DNA of 64,000 nucleotides. It comes from Pontederia crassipes. Its lineage: Eukaryota; Streptophyta; Magnoliopsida; Commelinales; Pontederiaceae. The stretch is taken from contig CM060198.1 in NCBI GenBank assembly GCA_030549335.1, positions 38,883,853-38,947,852 on the forward strand. The letters are read 5' to 3'. Positions 1-11,430 of the stretch are shown here, in pieces. The notes beneath the pieces were generated by a model. It had not been told where the DNA came from and did not search any database. It saw only the letters and a list, made by a program, of their open reading frames with translations. Position 1 is the first letter of the stretch, and each line of letters starts with the position of its first letter. The position numbers and the translations under genes were made by a program.

Positions 1-152
1 AATCAAAGATAACGCACGTGGGGATTAGAGTCTTAGAGTTAGGTTCAAAGCTATAAGTTAGTTATAGACACTTATTAAAACATTTGGGTGTCCTAAGAGG
101 TGATAGATCTTTAGAACTTTAACTCCATTTCAAACCGAAGTTGAACCGTTAC
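1..152. repeat. 152-bp monomer with 4-bp GTTA insertion
   Basis: The usual CTATAAGTTATAG is here CTATAAGTTAGTTATAG (51-67), a tandem duplication of GTTA consistent with slippage. It breaks the perfect 13-bp dyad of the A monomer. Three further monomers carry the same insertion: 4,591-4,742, 11,848-11,999 and 15,262-15,413. Confidence 0.95.
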
Positions 153-955
153 AATCAAAGATAACGCTATGGGGGATTAGAGTCTTAGAGTTAGGTTCAA
201 AGCTATAAGTTATAGATACTTATTACAACCTTTGGTTGTCCTAAGAGGTGATAGATCTTTAGAACTTTAACTCTATTTCAAACCGAAGTTGAACCGTTAC
301 AATCAAATATAACGCTCTTGCAGATTTGAGTCTTAGAGTTAGGTTCAAAGCTATAAGTTATAGATACTTATTACAACCTTTGGATGTCCTAAGAGGTGAT
401 AGATCTTTAGAACTTTAACTCTATTTCAAACCGAAGTTGAACCGTTACAATCAAAGATAACGCTCTTGGGGATTAGAGTCTTAGAGTTAGGTTCAAAGCT
501 ATAAGTTATAGATACTTATGACATCCTTTGGGTGTCCTAAGAGGTGATAGATCTTTAGAATTTTAACTCTATTTCAATCCGAAGTTGAACCGTTACAATC
601 AAAGATAACGCTCTTGGGGATTAGAGTCTTAGAGTTAGGTTCAAAGCTATAAGTTATAGATACTTATGACATCCTTTGGGTGTCCTAAGAGGTGATAGAT
701 CTTTAGAACTTTAACTATATTTCAAACCGAAGTTGAACCGCTACAATCAAAGATAACGCACTTGGGGATTAGAGTCTTAGAGTTAGGTTCAAAGCTATAA
801 GTTATAGACACTTATTACAACATTTGGGTGTCCTAAGAGGTGATAGATCTTTAGAACTTTAACTCCATTTCAAACCGAAGTTGAACCGTTACAATCAAAG
901 ATAACGCTCTGGGGGATTAGAGTCTTAGAGTTAGGTTCAAAGCTATAAGTTATAG
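1..955. repeat. Segment shared with 4,591-5,545 (offset 4,590 bp)
   Basis: Roughly six and a half monomers here are repeated 4,590 bp downstream in the same order. The shared series is the 152-bp GTTA-insertion monomer, GCTATGGGGG, AAATATAACGCTCTTGCAG, the plain and CATCC monomers, and the rare CCGCTACAATC variant at 741 and 5,331. The copies part after about 955 and 5,545, where one reads TATGACATCC and the other TATTACAACC. The true left end may lie before the window. Confidence 0.85.
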
Positions 956-1903
956 ATACTTATGACATCCTTTGGGTGTCTTAAGAGGTGATAGATCTTT
1001 AGAACTTTAACTCTATTTCAATCCGAAGTTGAACCGTTACAATCAAAGATAACGCTCTTGGGGATTAGAGTCTTAGAGTTAGGTTCAAAGCTATAAGTTA
1101 TAGATACTTATGACATCCTTTGGGTGTCCTAAGAGGTGATAGATCTTTAGAACTTTAACTATATTTCAAACCGAAGTTGAACCGTTACAATCAAAGATAA
1201 CGCACTTGGGGATTACAGTCTTAGAGTTAGGTTCAAAGCTATAAGTTATAGACACTTATTACAACATTTGGGTGTCCTAAGAGGTGATAGATCTTTAGAA
1301 CTTTAACTCCATTTCAAACCGAAGTTGAACCGTTACAATCAAAGATAACGCTATGGGGGATTAGAGTCTTAGAGTTAGGTTCAAAGCTATAAGTTATAGA
1401 TACTTATTACGACCTTTGGTTGTCCTAAGAGGTGATAGATCTTTAGAACTTTAACTCTATTTCAAACCGAAGTTGAACCGTTACAATCAAAGATAACGCT
1501 CTTGCAGATTTGAGTCTTAGAGTTAGGTTCAAAGCTATAAGTTATAGATACTTATTACAACCTTTGGGTGTCCTAAGAGGTGATAGATCTTTAGAACTTT
1601 AACTCTATTTCAAACCGAAGTTGAACCGTTACAATCAAAGATAACGCTCTTGGGGATTAGAGTCTTAGAGTTAGGTTCAAAGCTATAAGTTATAGATACT
1701 TATGACATCCTTTGGGTGTCCTAAGAGGTGATAGATCTTTAGAACTTGAACTCTATTTCAACCCGAAGTTGAACTGTTACAATCAAAGATAACGCTCTTG
1801 GGGATTAGAGTCTTAGAGTTAGGTTTAAAGCAATAAGTTATAGATACTTATTACAACCTTTGGGTGTCCTAAGAGGTGATAGATCTTTAGAACTGTAACT
1901 CTA

Positions 1904-1924
1904 TTTCAAACCGAACCGAAGTTG
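1904..1924. repeat. 5-bp CCGAA duplication within a monomer
   Basis: CAAACCGAAG is expanded to CAAACCGAACCGAAG, an extra CCGAA that lengthens the monomer to 153 bp. The same change is seen near 13,903-13,920. Both are followed by the TTGAACAGTTAC variant, so they share ancestry. Confidence 0.9.
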
Positions 1925-3412
1925 AACAGTTACAATCAAAGATAACGCTCTTGGGGATTAGAGTCTTAGAGTTAGGTTCAAAGCTATAAGTTATAGATAC
2001 TTATGACATCCTTTGTGTGTCCTAAGAGGTGATAGATCTTTAGAACTTTAACTCTATTTCAAACCGAAGTTGAACCGTTACAATCAAAGATAACGCTCTT
2101 GGGGATTAGAGTCTTAGAGTTAGGTTCAAAGCTATAAGTTATAGATACTTATTACAATCTTTGGGTGTCCTAAGAGGTGATAGAGCTTCAGAACTTTAAC
2201 TCTATTTCAAACCGAAGTTGAACAGTTACAATCAAAGATAACGCTCTTGGGGATTAGAGTCTTAGAGTTAGGTTCAAAGCTATAAGTTATAGATACTTAT
2301 TAAAACCTTTGGGTGTCCTAAGAGGTGATAGAGCTTCAGAACTTTAACTCTATTTCAAACCGAAGTTGAACCGTTACAATCAAAGATAACGCTCTTGGGG
2401 ATTAGAGTCTTAGAGTTAGGTTCAAAGCTACAAGTTATAGATACTTATTACAACATTTGGGTGTCCTAAGAGGTGATAGATCTTTAGAACTTTAACTTTA
2501 TTTCAAACCGAAGTTGAACCGTTACAATCAAAGATAACGCTCTTGGGGACTAGAGTCTTAGAGTTAGGTTCAAAGCTATAAGTTATAGATACTTATTAAA
2601 ACCTTTGGGTGTCCTAAGAGGTGATAGAGCTTCAGAACTTTAACTCTATTTCAAACCGAAGTTGAACCGTTACAATCAAAGATAACGCTCTTGGGGATTA
2701 GAGTCTTAGAGTTAGGTTCAAAGCTATAAGTTATAGATACTTATTACAACCTTTGGGTGTCCTAAGAGGTGATAGATCTTCAGAACTTTAACTCTATTTC
2801 AAACCGAAGTTGAACCGTTACAATCAAAGATAACGCTCTTGGGGATTAGAGTCTTAGAGTTAGGTTCAAAGCAATAAGTTATAGATACTTATTACAACCT
2901 TTGGGTGTCCTAAGAGGTTATAGATCTTCAAAACTTTAACTCTATTTCAAACCGAAGTTGAACCGTTACAATCAAAGATAACGCTCTTGGGGATTAGAGT
3001 CTTAGAGTTAGGTTCAAAGCTATAAGTTATAGATACTTATTACAACCTTTGGGTGTCCTAAGAGGTGATAGAGCTTTAGAACTTGAACTCTATTTCAACC
3101 CGAAGTTGAACTGTTACAATCAAAGATAACGCTCTTGGGGATTAGAGTCTTAGAGTTAGGTTTAGAGCAATAAGTTATAGATACTTATGACATCCTTTGG
3201 GTGTCCTAAGAGGTGATAGATCTTTAGAACTTTAACTCTATTTCAATCCGAAGTTGAACCGTTACAATCAAAGATAACGCTCTTGGGGATTAGAGTCTTA
3301 GAGTTAGGTTCAAAGCTATAAGTTATAGATACTTATGACATCCCTTTGGGTGTCCTAAGAGGTGATAGATCTTTAGAACTTTAACTATATTTCAAACCGA
3401 AGTTGAACCGTT

Positions 3413-3552
3413 ACAATCAAAGATAACGCACGTGGGGATTAGAGTCTTAGAGTTAGGTTCAAAGCTATAAGTTATAGATACTTATGACATCCTTTGGGTG
3501 TCCTAAGAGGTGATAGATCTTTAACTCTATTTCAAACCGAAGTTGAACCGTT
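3413..3552. repeat. 140-bp A monomer with 8-bp deletion
   Basis: The expected GATCTTTAGAACTTTAACTC is reduced to GATCTTTAACTC near 3,517-3,528, a loss of 8 bp between two CTTTA repeats. The related copies near 7,816 and 10,776 keep the full sequence, so the deletion happened in this copy after the segment was duplicated, or was converted back in the others. Confidence 0.92.
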
Positions 3553-4590
3553 ACAATTAAAGATAACGCTCTTGGGGATTAGAGTCTTAGAGTTAGGTTC
3601 AAAGCTATAAGTTATAGACACTTATTACAACATTTGGTTGTCCTAAGAGGTGATAGATCTTTAGAACTTTAACTCCATTTCAAAACGAAGTTGAACCGTT
3701 ACAATCAAAGATAACGCTCTGGGGATTAGAGTCTTAGAGTTAGGTTCAAAGCTATAAGTTATAGATACTTATTACAACCTTTGGGTGTCCTAAGAGGTGA
3801 TAGATCTTTAGAACTTTAACTCTATTTCAAACCGAAGTTGAACCATTACAATCAAAGATAACGCTCTTGGGGATTAGAGTCTAAGAGTTAGGTTCAAAGC
3901 TATAAGTTATAGATACTTATGACATCCTTTGGGTGTCCTAAGAGGTGATAGATCTTTAGAACTTTAACTCTATTTCAAACCGAAGTTGAACCGTTACAAT
4001 CAAAGATAACGCTCTTTGGGATTAGAGTCTTAGGGTTAGGTTTAAAGCAATAAGTTATAGATACTTATTACAACCTTTGGGTGTCCTAGGAGGTGATAGA
4101 TCTTTAGAACTTTAACTCTATTTCAAACCGAAGTTGAACCGTTACAATCAAAGATAACGCTCTTGGGGATTAGAGTCTTCGAGTTAGGTTCAAAGCTATA
4201 AGTTATAGACACTAATGACATCCTTTGGGTGTCCTAAGAGGTGATAGATCTTTAGAACTTTAACTCTATTTCAATCCGAAGTTGAACCGTTACAATCAAA
4301 GATAACGCTCTTGGGGATTAGAGTCTTAGAGTTAGGTTCAAAGCTATAGGTTATAGATACTTATGACATCCTTTGGGTGTCCTAAGAGGTGATAGATCTT
4401 TAGAACTTTAACTCTATTTCAATCCGAAGTTGAACCGTTACAATCAAAGATAACGCTCTTGGGGATTAGAGTCTTAGAGTTAGGTTCAAAGCTATAAGTT
4501 ATAGATACTTATGACATCCCTTTGGGTGTCCTAAGAGGTGATAGATCTTTAGAACTTTAACTATATTTCAAACCGAAGTTGAACCGTTAC

Positions 4591-5545
4591 AATCAAAGAT
4601 AACGCACTTGGGGATTAGAGTCTTAGAGTTAGGTTCAAAGCTATAAGTTAGTTATAGACACTTATTAAAACATTTGGGTGTCTTAAGAGGTGATAGATCT
4701 TTAGAACTTTAACTCCATTTCAAACCGAAGTTGAACCGTTACAATCAAAGATAACGCTATGGGGGATTAGAGTCTTAGAGTTAGGTTCAAAGCTATAAGT
4801 TATAGATACTTATTACAACCTTTGGTTGTCCTAAGAGGTGATAGATCTTTAGAACTTTAACTCTATTTCAAACCGAAGTTGAACCGTTACAATCAAATAT
4901 AACGCTCTTGCAGATTTGAGTCTTAGAGTTAGGTTCAAAGCTATAAGTGATAGATACTTATTACAACCTTTGGGTGTCCTAAGAGGTGATAGATCTTTAG
5001 AACTTTAACTCTATTTCAAACCGAAGTAGAACCGTTACAATCAAAGATAACGCTCTTGGGGATTAGAGTCTTAGAGTTAGGTTCAAAGCTATAAGTTATA
5101 GATACTTATGACATCCTTTGGGTGTCCTAAGAGGTGATAGATCTTTAGAACTTTAACTCTATTTCGATCCGAAGTTGAACCGTTACAATCAAAGATAACG
5201 CTCTTGGGGATTAGAGTCTTAGAGTTAGGTTCAAAGCTATAAGTTATAGATACTTATGACATCCTTTGGGTGTCCTAAGAGGTGATAGATCTTTAGAACT
5301 TTAACTATATTTCAAACCGAAGTTGAACCGCTACAATCAAAGATAACGCACTTGGGGATTAGAGTCTTAGAGTTAGGTTCAAAGCTATAAGTTATAGACA
5401 CTTATTACAACATTTGGGTGTCCTAAGAGGTGATAGATCTTTAGAACTTTAACTCCATTTCAAACCGAAGTTGAACCGTTACAATCAAAGATAACGCTCT
5501 GGGGGATTAGAGTCTTAGAGTTAGGTTGAAAGCTATAAGTTATAG
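4591..5545. repeat. Second copy of the 1-955 segment
   Basis: Same monomer order as 1-955, with scattered substitutions (for example AAGTGATAG at 4,947 and TTTCGATCC at 5,163). The same series appears again from 11,848, offset 7,257 bp, with TTTCGATCC shared by those two. The 4,591 and 11,848 copies are therefore more closely related to each other than either is to 1-955. Confidence 0.82.
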
Positions 5546-8460
5546 ATACTTATTACAACCTTTGGTTGTCCTAAGAGGTGATAGATCTTTAGAACTTTAA
5601 CTCTATTTCAAGCCGAAGTTGAACCGTTACAATCAAAGATAACGCTCTTGGGGTTTAGAGTCTTCGAGTTAAGTTCAAAGCTATAAGTTATAGACACTAA
5701 TGACATCCTTTGGGTGTCCTAAGAGGTGATAGATCTTTAGAACTTTAACTCTATTTCAATCCGAAGTTGAACCGTTACAATCAAAGATAACGCTCTTGGG
5801 GATTAGAGTCTTAGAGTTAGGTTCAAAGCTATAAGTTATAGATACTTATGACATCCTTTGGGTGTCCTAAGAGGTGATAGATCTTTAGAACTTTAACTCT
5901 ATTTCAATCCGAAGTTGAACCGTTACAATCAAAGATAACGCTCTTGGGGATTAGAGTCTTAGAGTTAGGTTCAAAGCTATAAGTTATAGATACTTATGAC
6001 ATCCTTTGGGTGTCCTAAGAGGTGATAGATCTTTAGAACTTTAACTATATTTCAAACCGAAGTTGAACCGTTACAATCAAAGATAACGCACTTGGGGATT
6101 AGAGTCTTAGAGTTAGGTTCAAAGCTATAAGTTATAGACACTTATTACAACATTTGGGTGTCCTAAGAGGTGATAGATCTTTAGAACTTTAACTCCATTT
6201 TAAACCGAAGTTGAACCGTTACAATCAAAGATAACGCTATGGGGGATTAGAGTCTTAGAGTTTGGTTCAAAGCTATAAGTTATAAATACTTATTACAACA
6301 TTTGGTTGTCCTAAGAGGTGATAGATCTTTAGAACTTTAACTCTATTTCAAACCGAAGTTGAACCGTTACAATCAAAGATAACGCTCTTGCAGATTTGAG
6401 TCTTAGAGTTAGGTTCAAAGCTATAAGTTATAGATACTTATTACAACCTTTGGGTGTCCTAAGAGGTGATAGATCTTTAGAACTTTAACTCTATTTCAAA
6501 CCGAAGTTGAACCGTTACAATCAAAGATAACGCTCTTGGGGATTAGAGTCTTAGAGTTAGGTTCAAAGCTATAAGTTATAGACACTTATTACAACATTTG
6601 GGTGTCCTAAGAGAAGATAGATCTTTAGAACTTTAACTCCATTTCAAACCGAAGTTGAACCGTTACAATCAAAGATAACGCTCTGGGGGATTAGAGTCTT
6701 AGAGTTAGGTTCAATGCTACAAGTTATAGATACTTATTACAACCTTTGGTTGTCCTAAGAGGTGATAGATCTTTAGAACTTTAACTCTATTTCAAACCGA
6801 AGTTGAACCGTTACAATAAAAGATAACGCTCTTGCAGATTTGAGTCTTAGAGTTAGGTTCAAAGCTATAAGTTATAGATACTTATTACAAGCTTTGGGTG
6901 TCCTAAGAGGTGATAGATCTTTAGAACTTTAACTCTATTTCAAACCAAAGTTGAACCGTTACAATCAAAGATAACACTCTTGGGGATTAGAGTCTTAGAG
7001 TTAGGTTCAAAGCTATAAGTTATCAATACTTATGACATCCTTTGGGTGTCCTAAGAGGTGATAGATCTTCAGAACTTTAACTCTATTTCAAACCGAAGTT
7101 GAACCGTTACAATCAAAGATAACGCTCTTGGGGATTAGAGTCTTAGAGTTAGGTTCAAAGCAATAAGTTATAGATACTTATTACAACCTTTGGGTGTCCT
7201 AAGAGGTTATAGATCTTCAAAACTTTAACTCTATTTCAAACCGAAGTTGAACCGTTACAATCAAAGATAACGCTCTTGGGGATTAGAGTCTTAGAGTTAG
7301 GTTCAAAGCTATAAGTTATAGATACTTATTACAACCTTTGGGTGTCCTAAGAGGTGATAGAGCTTTAGAACTTGAACTCTATTTCAACCCGAAGTTGAAC
7401 TGTTACAATCAAAGATAACGCTCTTGGGGATTAGAGTCTTAGAGTTAGGTTTAGAGCAATAAGTTATAGATACTTATGACATCCTTTGGGTGTCCTAAGA
7501 GGTGATAGATCTTTAGAACTTTAACTCTATTTCAATCCGAAGTTGAACCGTTACAATCAAAGATAACGCTCTTGGGGATTAGAGTCTTAGAGTTAGGTTC
7601 AAAGCTATAAGTTATAGATACTTATGACATCCCTTTGGGTGTCCTAAGAGGTGATAGATCTTTAGAACTTTAACTATATTTCAAACCGAAGTTGAACCGT
7701 TACAATCAAAGATAACGCACGTGGGGATTAGAGTCTTAGAGTTAGGTTCAAAGCTATAAGTTATAGATACTTATGACATCCTTTGGGTGTCCTAAGAGGT
7801 GATAGATCTTTAGAACTTTAACTCTATTTCAAACCGAAGTTGAACCGTTACAATTAAAGATAACGCTCTTGGGGATTAGAGTCTTAGAGTTAGGTTCAAA
7901 GCTATAAGTTATAGACACTTATTACAACATTTGGTTGTCCTAAGAGGTGATAGATCTTTAGAACTTTAACTCCATTTCAAAACGAAGTTGAACCGTTACA
8001 ATCAAAGATAACGCTCTGGGGATTAGAGTCTTAGAGTTAGGTTCAAAGCTATAAGTTATAGATACTTATTACAACCTTTGGGTGTCCTAAGAGGTGATAG
8101 ATCTTTAGAACTTTAACTCTATTTCAAACCGAAGTTGAACCATTACAATCAAAGATAACGCTCTTGGGGATTAGAGTCTAAGAGTTAGGTTCAAAGCTAT
8201 AAGTTATAGATACTTATGACATCCTTTGGGTGTCCTAAGAGATGATAGATCTTTAGAACTTTAACTCTATTTCAAACCGAAGTTGAACCGTTACAATCAA
8301 AGATAACGCTCTTTGGGATTAGAGTCTTAGGGTTAGGTTTAAAGCAATAAGTTATAGATACTTATTACAACCTTTGGGTGTCCTAGGAGGTGATAGATCT
8401 TTAAAACTTTAACTCTATTTCAAACCGAAGTTGAACCGTTACAATCAAAGATAACGCTCT
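5500..8460. repeat. 20-monomer higher-order repeat (2,960 bp), copy 1
   Basis: Rare variants recur exactly 2,960 bp (20 x 148) downstream: AGGTTGAAAG (5,522 to 8,482), CAAGCCGAAG, TATAAATACT (6,281 to 9,241), GAGAAGATAG (6,611 to 9,571), TATCAATACT (7,021 to 9,981), GAGGTTATAGATCTTCAAAA (7,203 to 10,163) and CAATTAAAGA. The match begins between 5,457 and 5,521, so the stated edge is accurate only to within about 60 bp. The unit has no internal foreign sequence. Confidence 0.9.
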
Positions 8461-11430
8461 TGGGGATTAGAGTCTTAGAGTTAGGTTGAAAGCTATAAGT
8501 TATAGATACTTATTACAACCTTTGGTTGTCCTAAGAGGTGATAGATCTTTAGAACTTTAACTCTATTTGAAGCCGAAGTTGAACCGTTACAATCAAAGAT
8601 AACGCTCTTGGGGATTAGAGTCTTCGAGTTAAGTTCAAAGCTATAAGTTATAGACACTAATGACATCCTTTGGGTGTCCTAAGAGGTGATAGATCTTTAG
8701 AACTTTAACTCTATTTCAATCCGAAGTTTAACCGTTACAATCAAAGATAACGCTCTTGGGGATTAGAGTCTTAGAGTTAGGTTCAAAGCTATAAGTTATA
8801 GATACTTATGACATCCTTTGGGTGTCCTAAGAGGTGATAGATCTTTAGAACTTTAACTCTATTTCAATCCGAAGTTGAACCGTTACAATCAAAGATAACG
8901 CTCTTGGGGATTAGAGTCTTAGAGTTAGGTTCAAAGCTATAAGTTATAGATACTTATGACATCCTTTGGGTGTCCTAAGAGGTGATAGATCTTTAGAACT
9001 TTAACTATATTTCAAACCGAAGTTGAACCGTTACAATCAAAGATAACGCACTTGGGGATTAGAGTCTTAGAGTTAGGTTCAAAGCTATAAGGTATAGACA
9101 CTTATTACAACATTTGGGTGTCCTAAGAGGTGATAGATCTTTAGAACTTTAACTCCATTTTAAACCGAAGTTGAACCGTTACAATCAAAGATAACGCTAT
9201 GGGGGATTAGAGTCTTAGAGTTAGGTTCAGAGCTATAAGTTATAAATACTTATTACAACCTTTGGTTGTCCTAAGAGGTGATAGATCTTTAGAACTTTAA
9301 CTCTATTTCAAACCGAAGTTGAACCGTTACAATCAAAGATAACGCTCTTGCAGATTTGAGTCTTAGAGTTAGGTTCAAAGCTATAAGTTATAGATACTTA
9401 TTACAACCTTTGGGTGTCCTAAGAGGTGATAGATCTTTAGAACTTTAACTCTATTTCAAACCGAAGTTGAACCGTTACAATCAAAGATAACGCTCTTGGG
9501 GATTAGAGTCTTAGAGTTAGGTTCAAAGCTATAAGTTATAGACACTTATTACAACATTTGGGTGTCCTAAGAGAAGATAGATCTTTAGAACTTTAACTCC
9601 ATTTCAAACCGAAGTTGAACCGTTACAATCAAAGATAACGCTCTGGGGGATTAGAGTCTTAGAGTTAGGTTCAATGCTATAAGTTATAGATACTTATTAC
9701 AACCTTTGGTTGTCCTAAGAGGTGATAGATCTTTAGAACTTTAACTCTATTTCAAACCGAAGTTGAACCGTTACAATCAAAGATAACGCTCTTGCAGATT
9801 TGAGTCTTAGAGTTAGGTTCAAAGCTATAAGTTATAGATACTTATTACAAGCTTTGGGTGTCCTAAGAGGTGATAGATCTTTAGAACTTTAACTCTATTT
9901 CAAACCAAAGTTGAACCGTTACAATCAAAGATAACACTCTTGGGGATTAGAGTCTTAGAGTTAGGTTCAAAGCTATAAGTTATCAATACTTATGACATCC
10001 TTTGGGTGTCCTAAGAGGTGATAGATCTTCAGAACTTTAACTCTATTTCAAACCGAAGTTGAACCGTTACAATCAAAGATAACGCTCTTGGGGATTAGAG
10101 TCTTAGAGTTAGGTTCAAAGCAATAAGTTATAGATACTTATTACAACCTTTGGGTGTCCTAAGAGGTTATAGATCTTCAAAACTTTAACTCTATTTCAAA
10201 CCGAAGTTGAACCGTTACAATCAAAGATAACGCTCTTGGGGATTAGAGTCTTAGAGTTAGGTTCAAAGCTATAAGTTATAGATACTTATTACAACCTTTG
10301 GGTGTCCTAAGAGGTGATAGAGCTTTAGAACTTGAACTCTATTTCAACCCGAAGTTGAACTGTTACAATCAAAGATAACGCTCTTGGGGATTAGAGTCTT
10401 AGAGTTAGGTTTAGAGCAATAAGTTATAGATACTTATGACATCCTCTGGGTGTCCTAAGAGGTGATAGATCTTTAGAACTTTAACTCTATTTCAATCCGA
10501 AGTTGAACCGTTACAATCAAAGATAACGCTCTTGGGGATTAGAGTCTTAGAGTTAGGTTCAAAGCTATAAGTTATAGATACTTATGACATCCCTTTGGGT
10601 GTCCTAAGAGGTGATAGATCTTTAGAACTTTAACTATATTTCAAACCGAAGTTGAACCGTTACAATCAAAGATAACGCACGTGGGGATTAGAGTCTTAGA
10701 GTTAGGTTCAAAGCTATAAGTTATAGATACTTATGTCATCCTTTGGGTTTCCTAAGAGGTGATAGATCTTTAGAACTTTAACTCTATTTCAAACCGAAGT
10801 TGAACCGTTACAATTAAAGATAACGCTCTTGGGGATTAGAGTCTTAGAGTTAGGTTCAAAGCTATAAGTTATAGACACTTATTACAACATTTGGTTGTCC
10901 TAAGAGGTGATAGATCTTTAGAACTTTAACTCCATTTCAAAACGAAGTTGAACCGTTACAATCAAAGATAACGCTCTGGGGATTAGAGTCTTAGAGTTAG
11001 GTTCAAAGCTATAAGTTATAGATACTTATTACAACCTTTGGGTGTCCTAAGAGGTGATAGATCTTTAGAACTTTAACTCTATTTCAAACCGAAGTTGAAC
11101 CATTACAATCAAAGATAACGCTCTTGGGGATTAGAGTCTAAGAGTTAGGTTCAAAGCTATAAGTTATAGATACTTATGACATCCTTTGGGTGTCCTAAGA
11201 GGTGATAGATCTTTAGAACTTTAACTCTATTTCAAACCGAAGTTGAACCGTTACAATCAAAGATAACGCTCTTTGGGATTAGAGTCTTAGGGTTAGGTTT
11301 AAAGCAATAAGTTATAGATACTTATTACAACCTTTGGGTGTCCTAGGAGGTGATAGATCTTTAGAACTTTAACTCTATTTCAAACCGAAGTTGAACCGTT
11401 ACAATCAAAGATAACGCTCTTGGGGATTAG
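8461..11430. repeat. 20-monomer higher-order repeat (2,960 bp), copy 2
   Basis: This is the tandem partner of 5,500-8,460, lying immediately next to it. It differs by a few scattered substitutions, for example TTTGAAGCCG at about 8,567 instead of TTTCAAGCCG, CATCCTCTGGG at about 10,441 and TTATGTCATCC near 10,731. The match ends near 11,436, where TCTTCGAGTT appears in place of TCTTAGAGTT. From there the sequence follows the 4,170-6,230 block instead. Confidence 0.9.

Larger units (their letters stand above)
2755..6230. repeat. A-family segment repeated at about 10,004-13,487
   Basis: About 23 monomers here recur 7,249-7,257 bp downstream. Markers are the ATAGATCTTCAAAAC monomer (2,920 to 10,169), CTTAGGGTTAGG (about 4,030 to 11,287), the GTTA-insertion monomer (4,591 to 11,848), TCTTCGAGTTAAG (5,661 to 12,918) and TCCATTTTAAACC (6,194 to 13,451). 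The 8-bp change in offset is exactly the 8-bp deletion near 3,520, present only in this copy. The left part (2,755-4,175) also matches 7,044-8,470, offset 4,289-4,297, so this piece occurs three times. Confidence 0.88.

Noticed and set aside
4026-4040. Telomere-like TTAGGGTTAGG, also near 8,327 and 11,287
   Set aside because: It arises from a single A to G change in the ordinary TTAGAGTTAGG of the monomer and is copied by the known duplications; it is not a telomeric repeat run.
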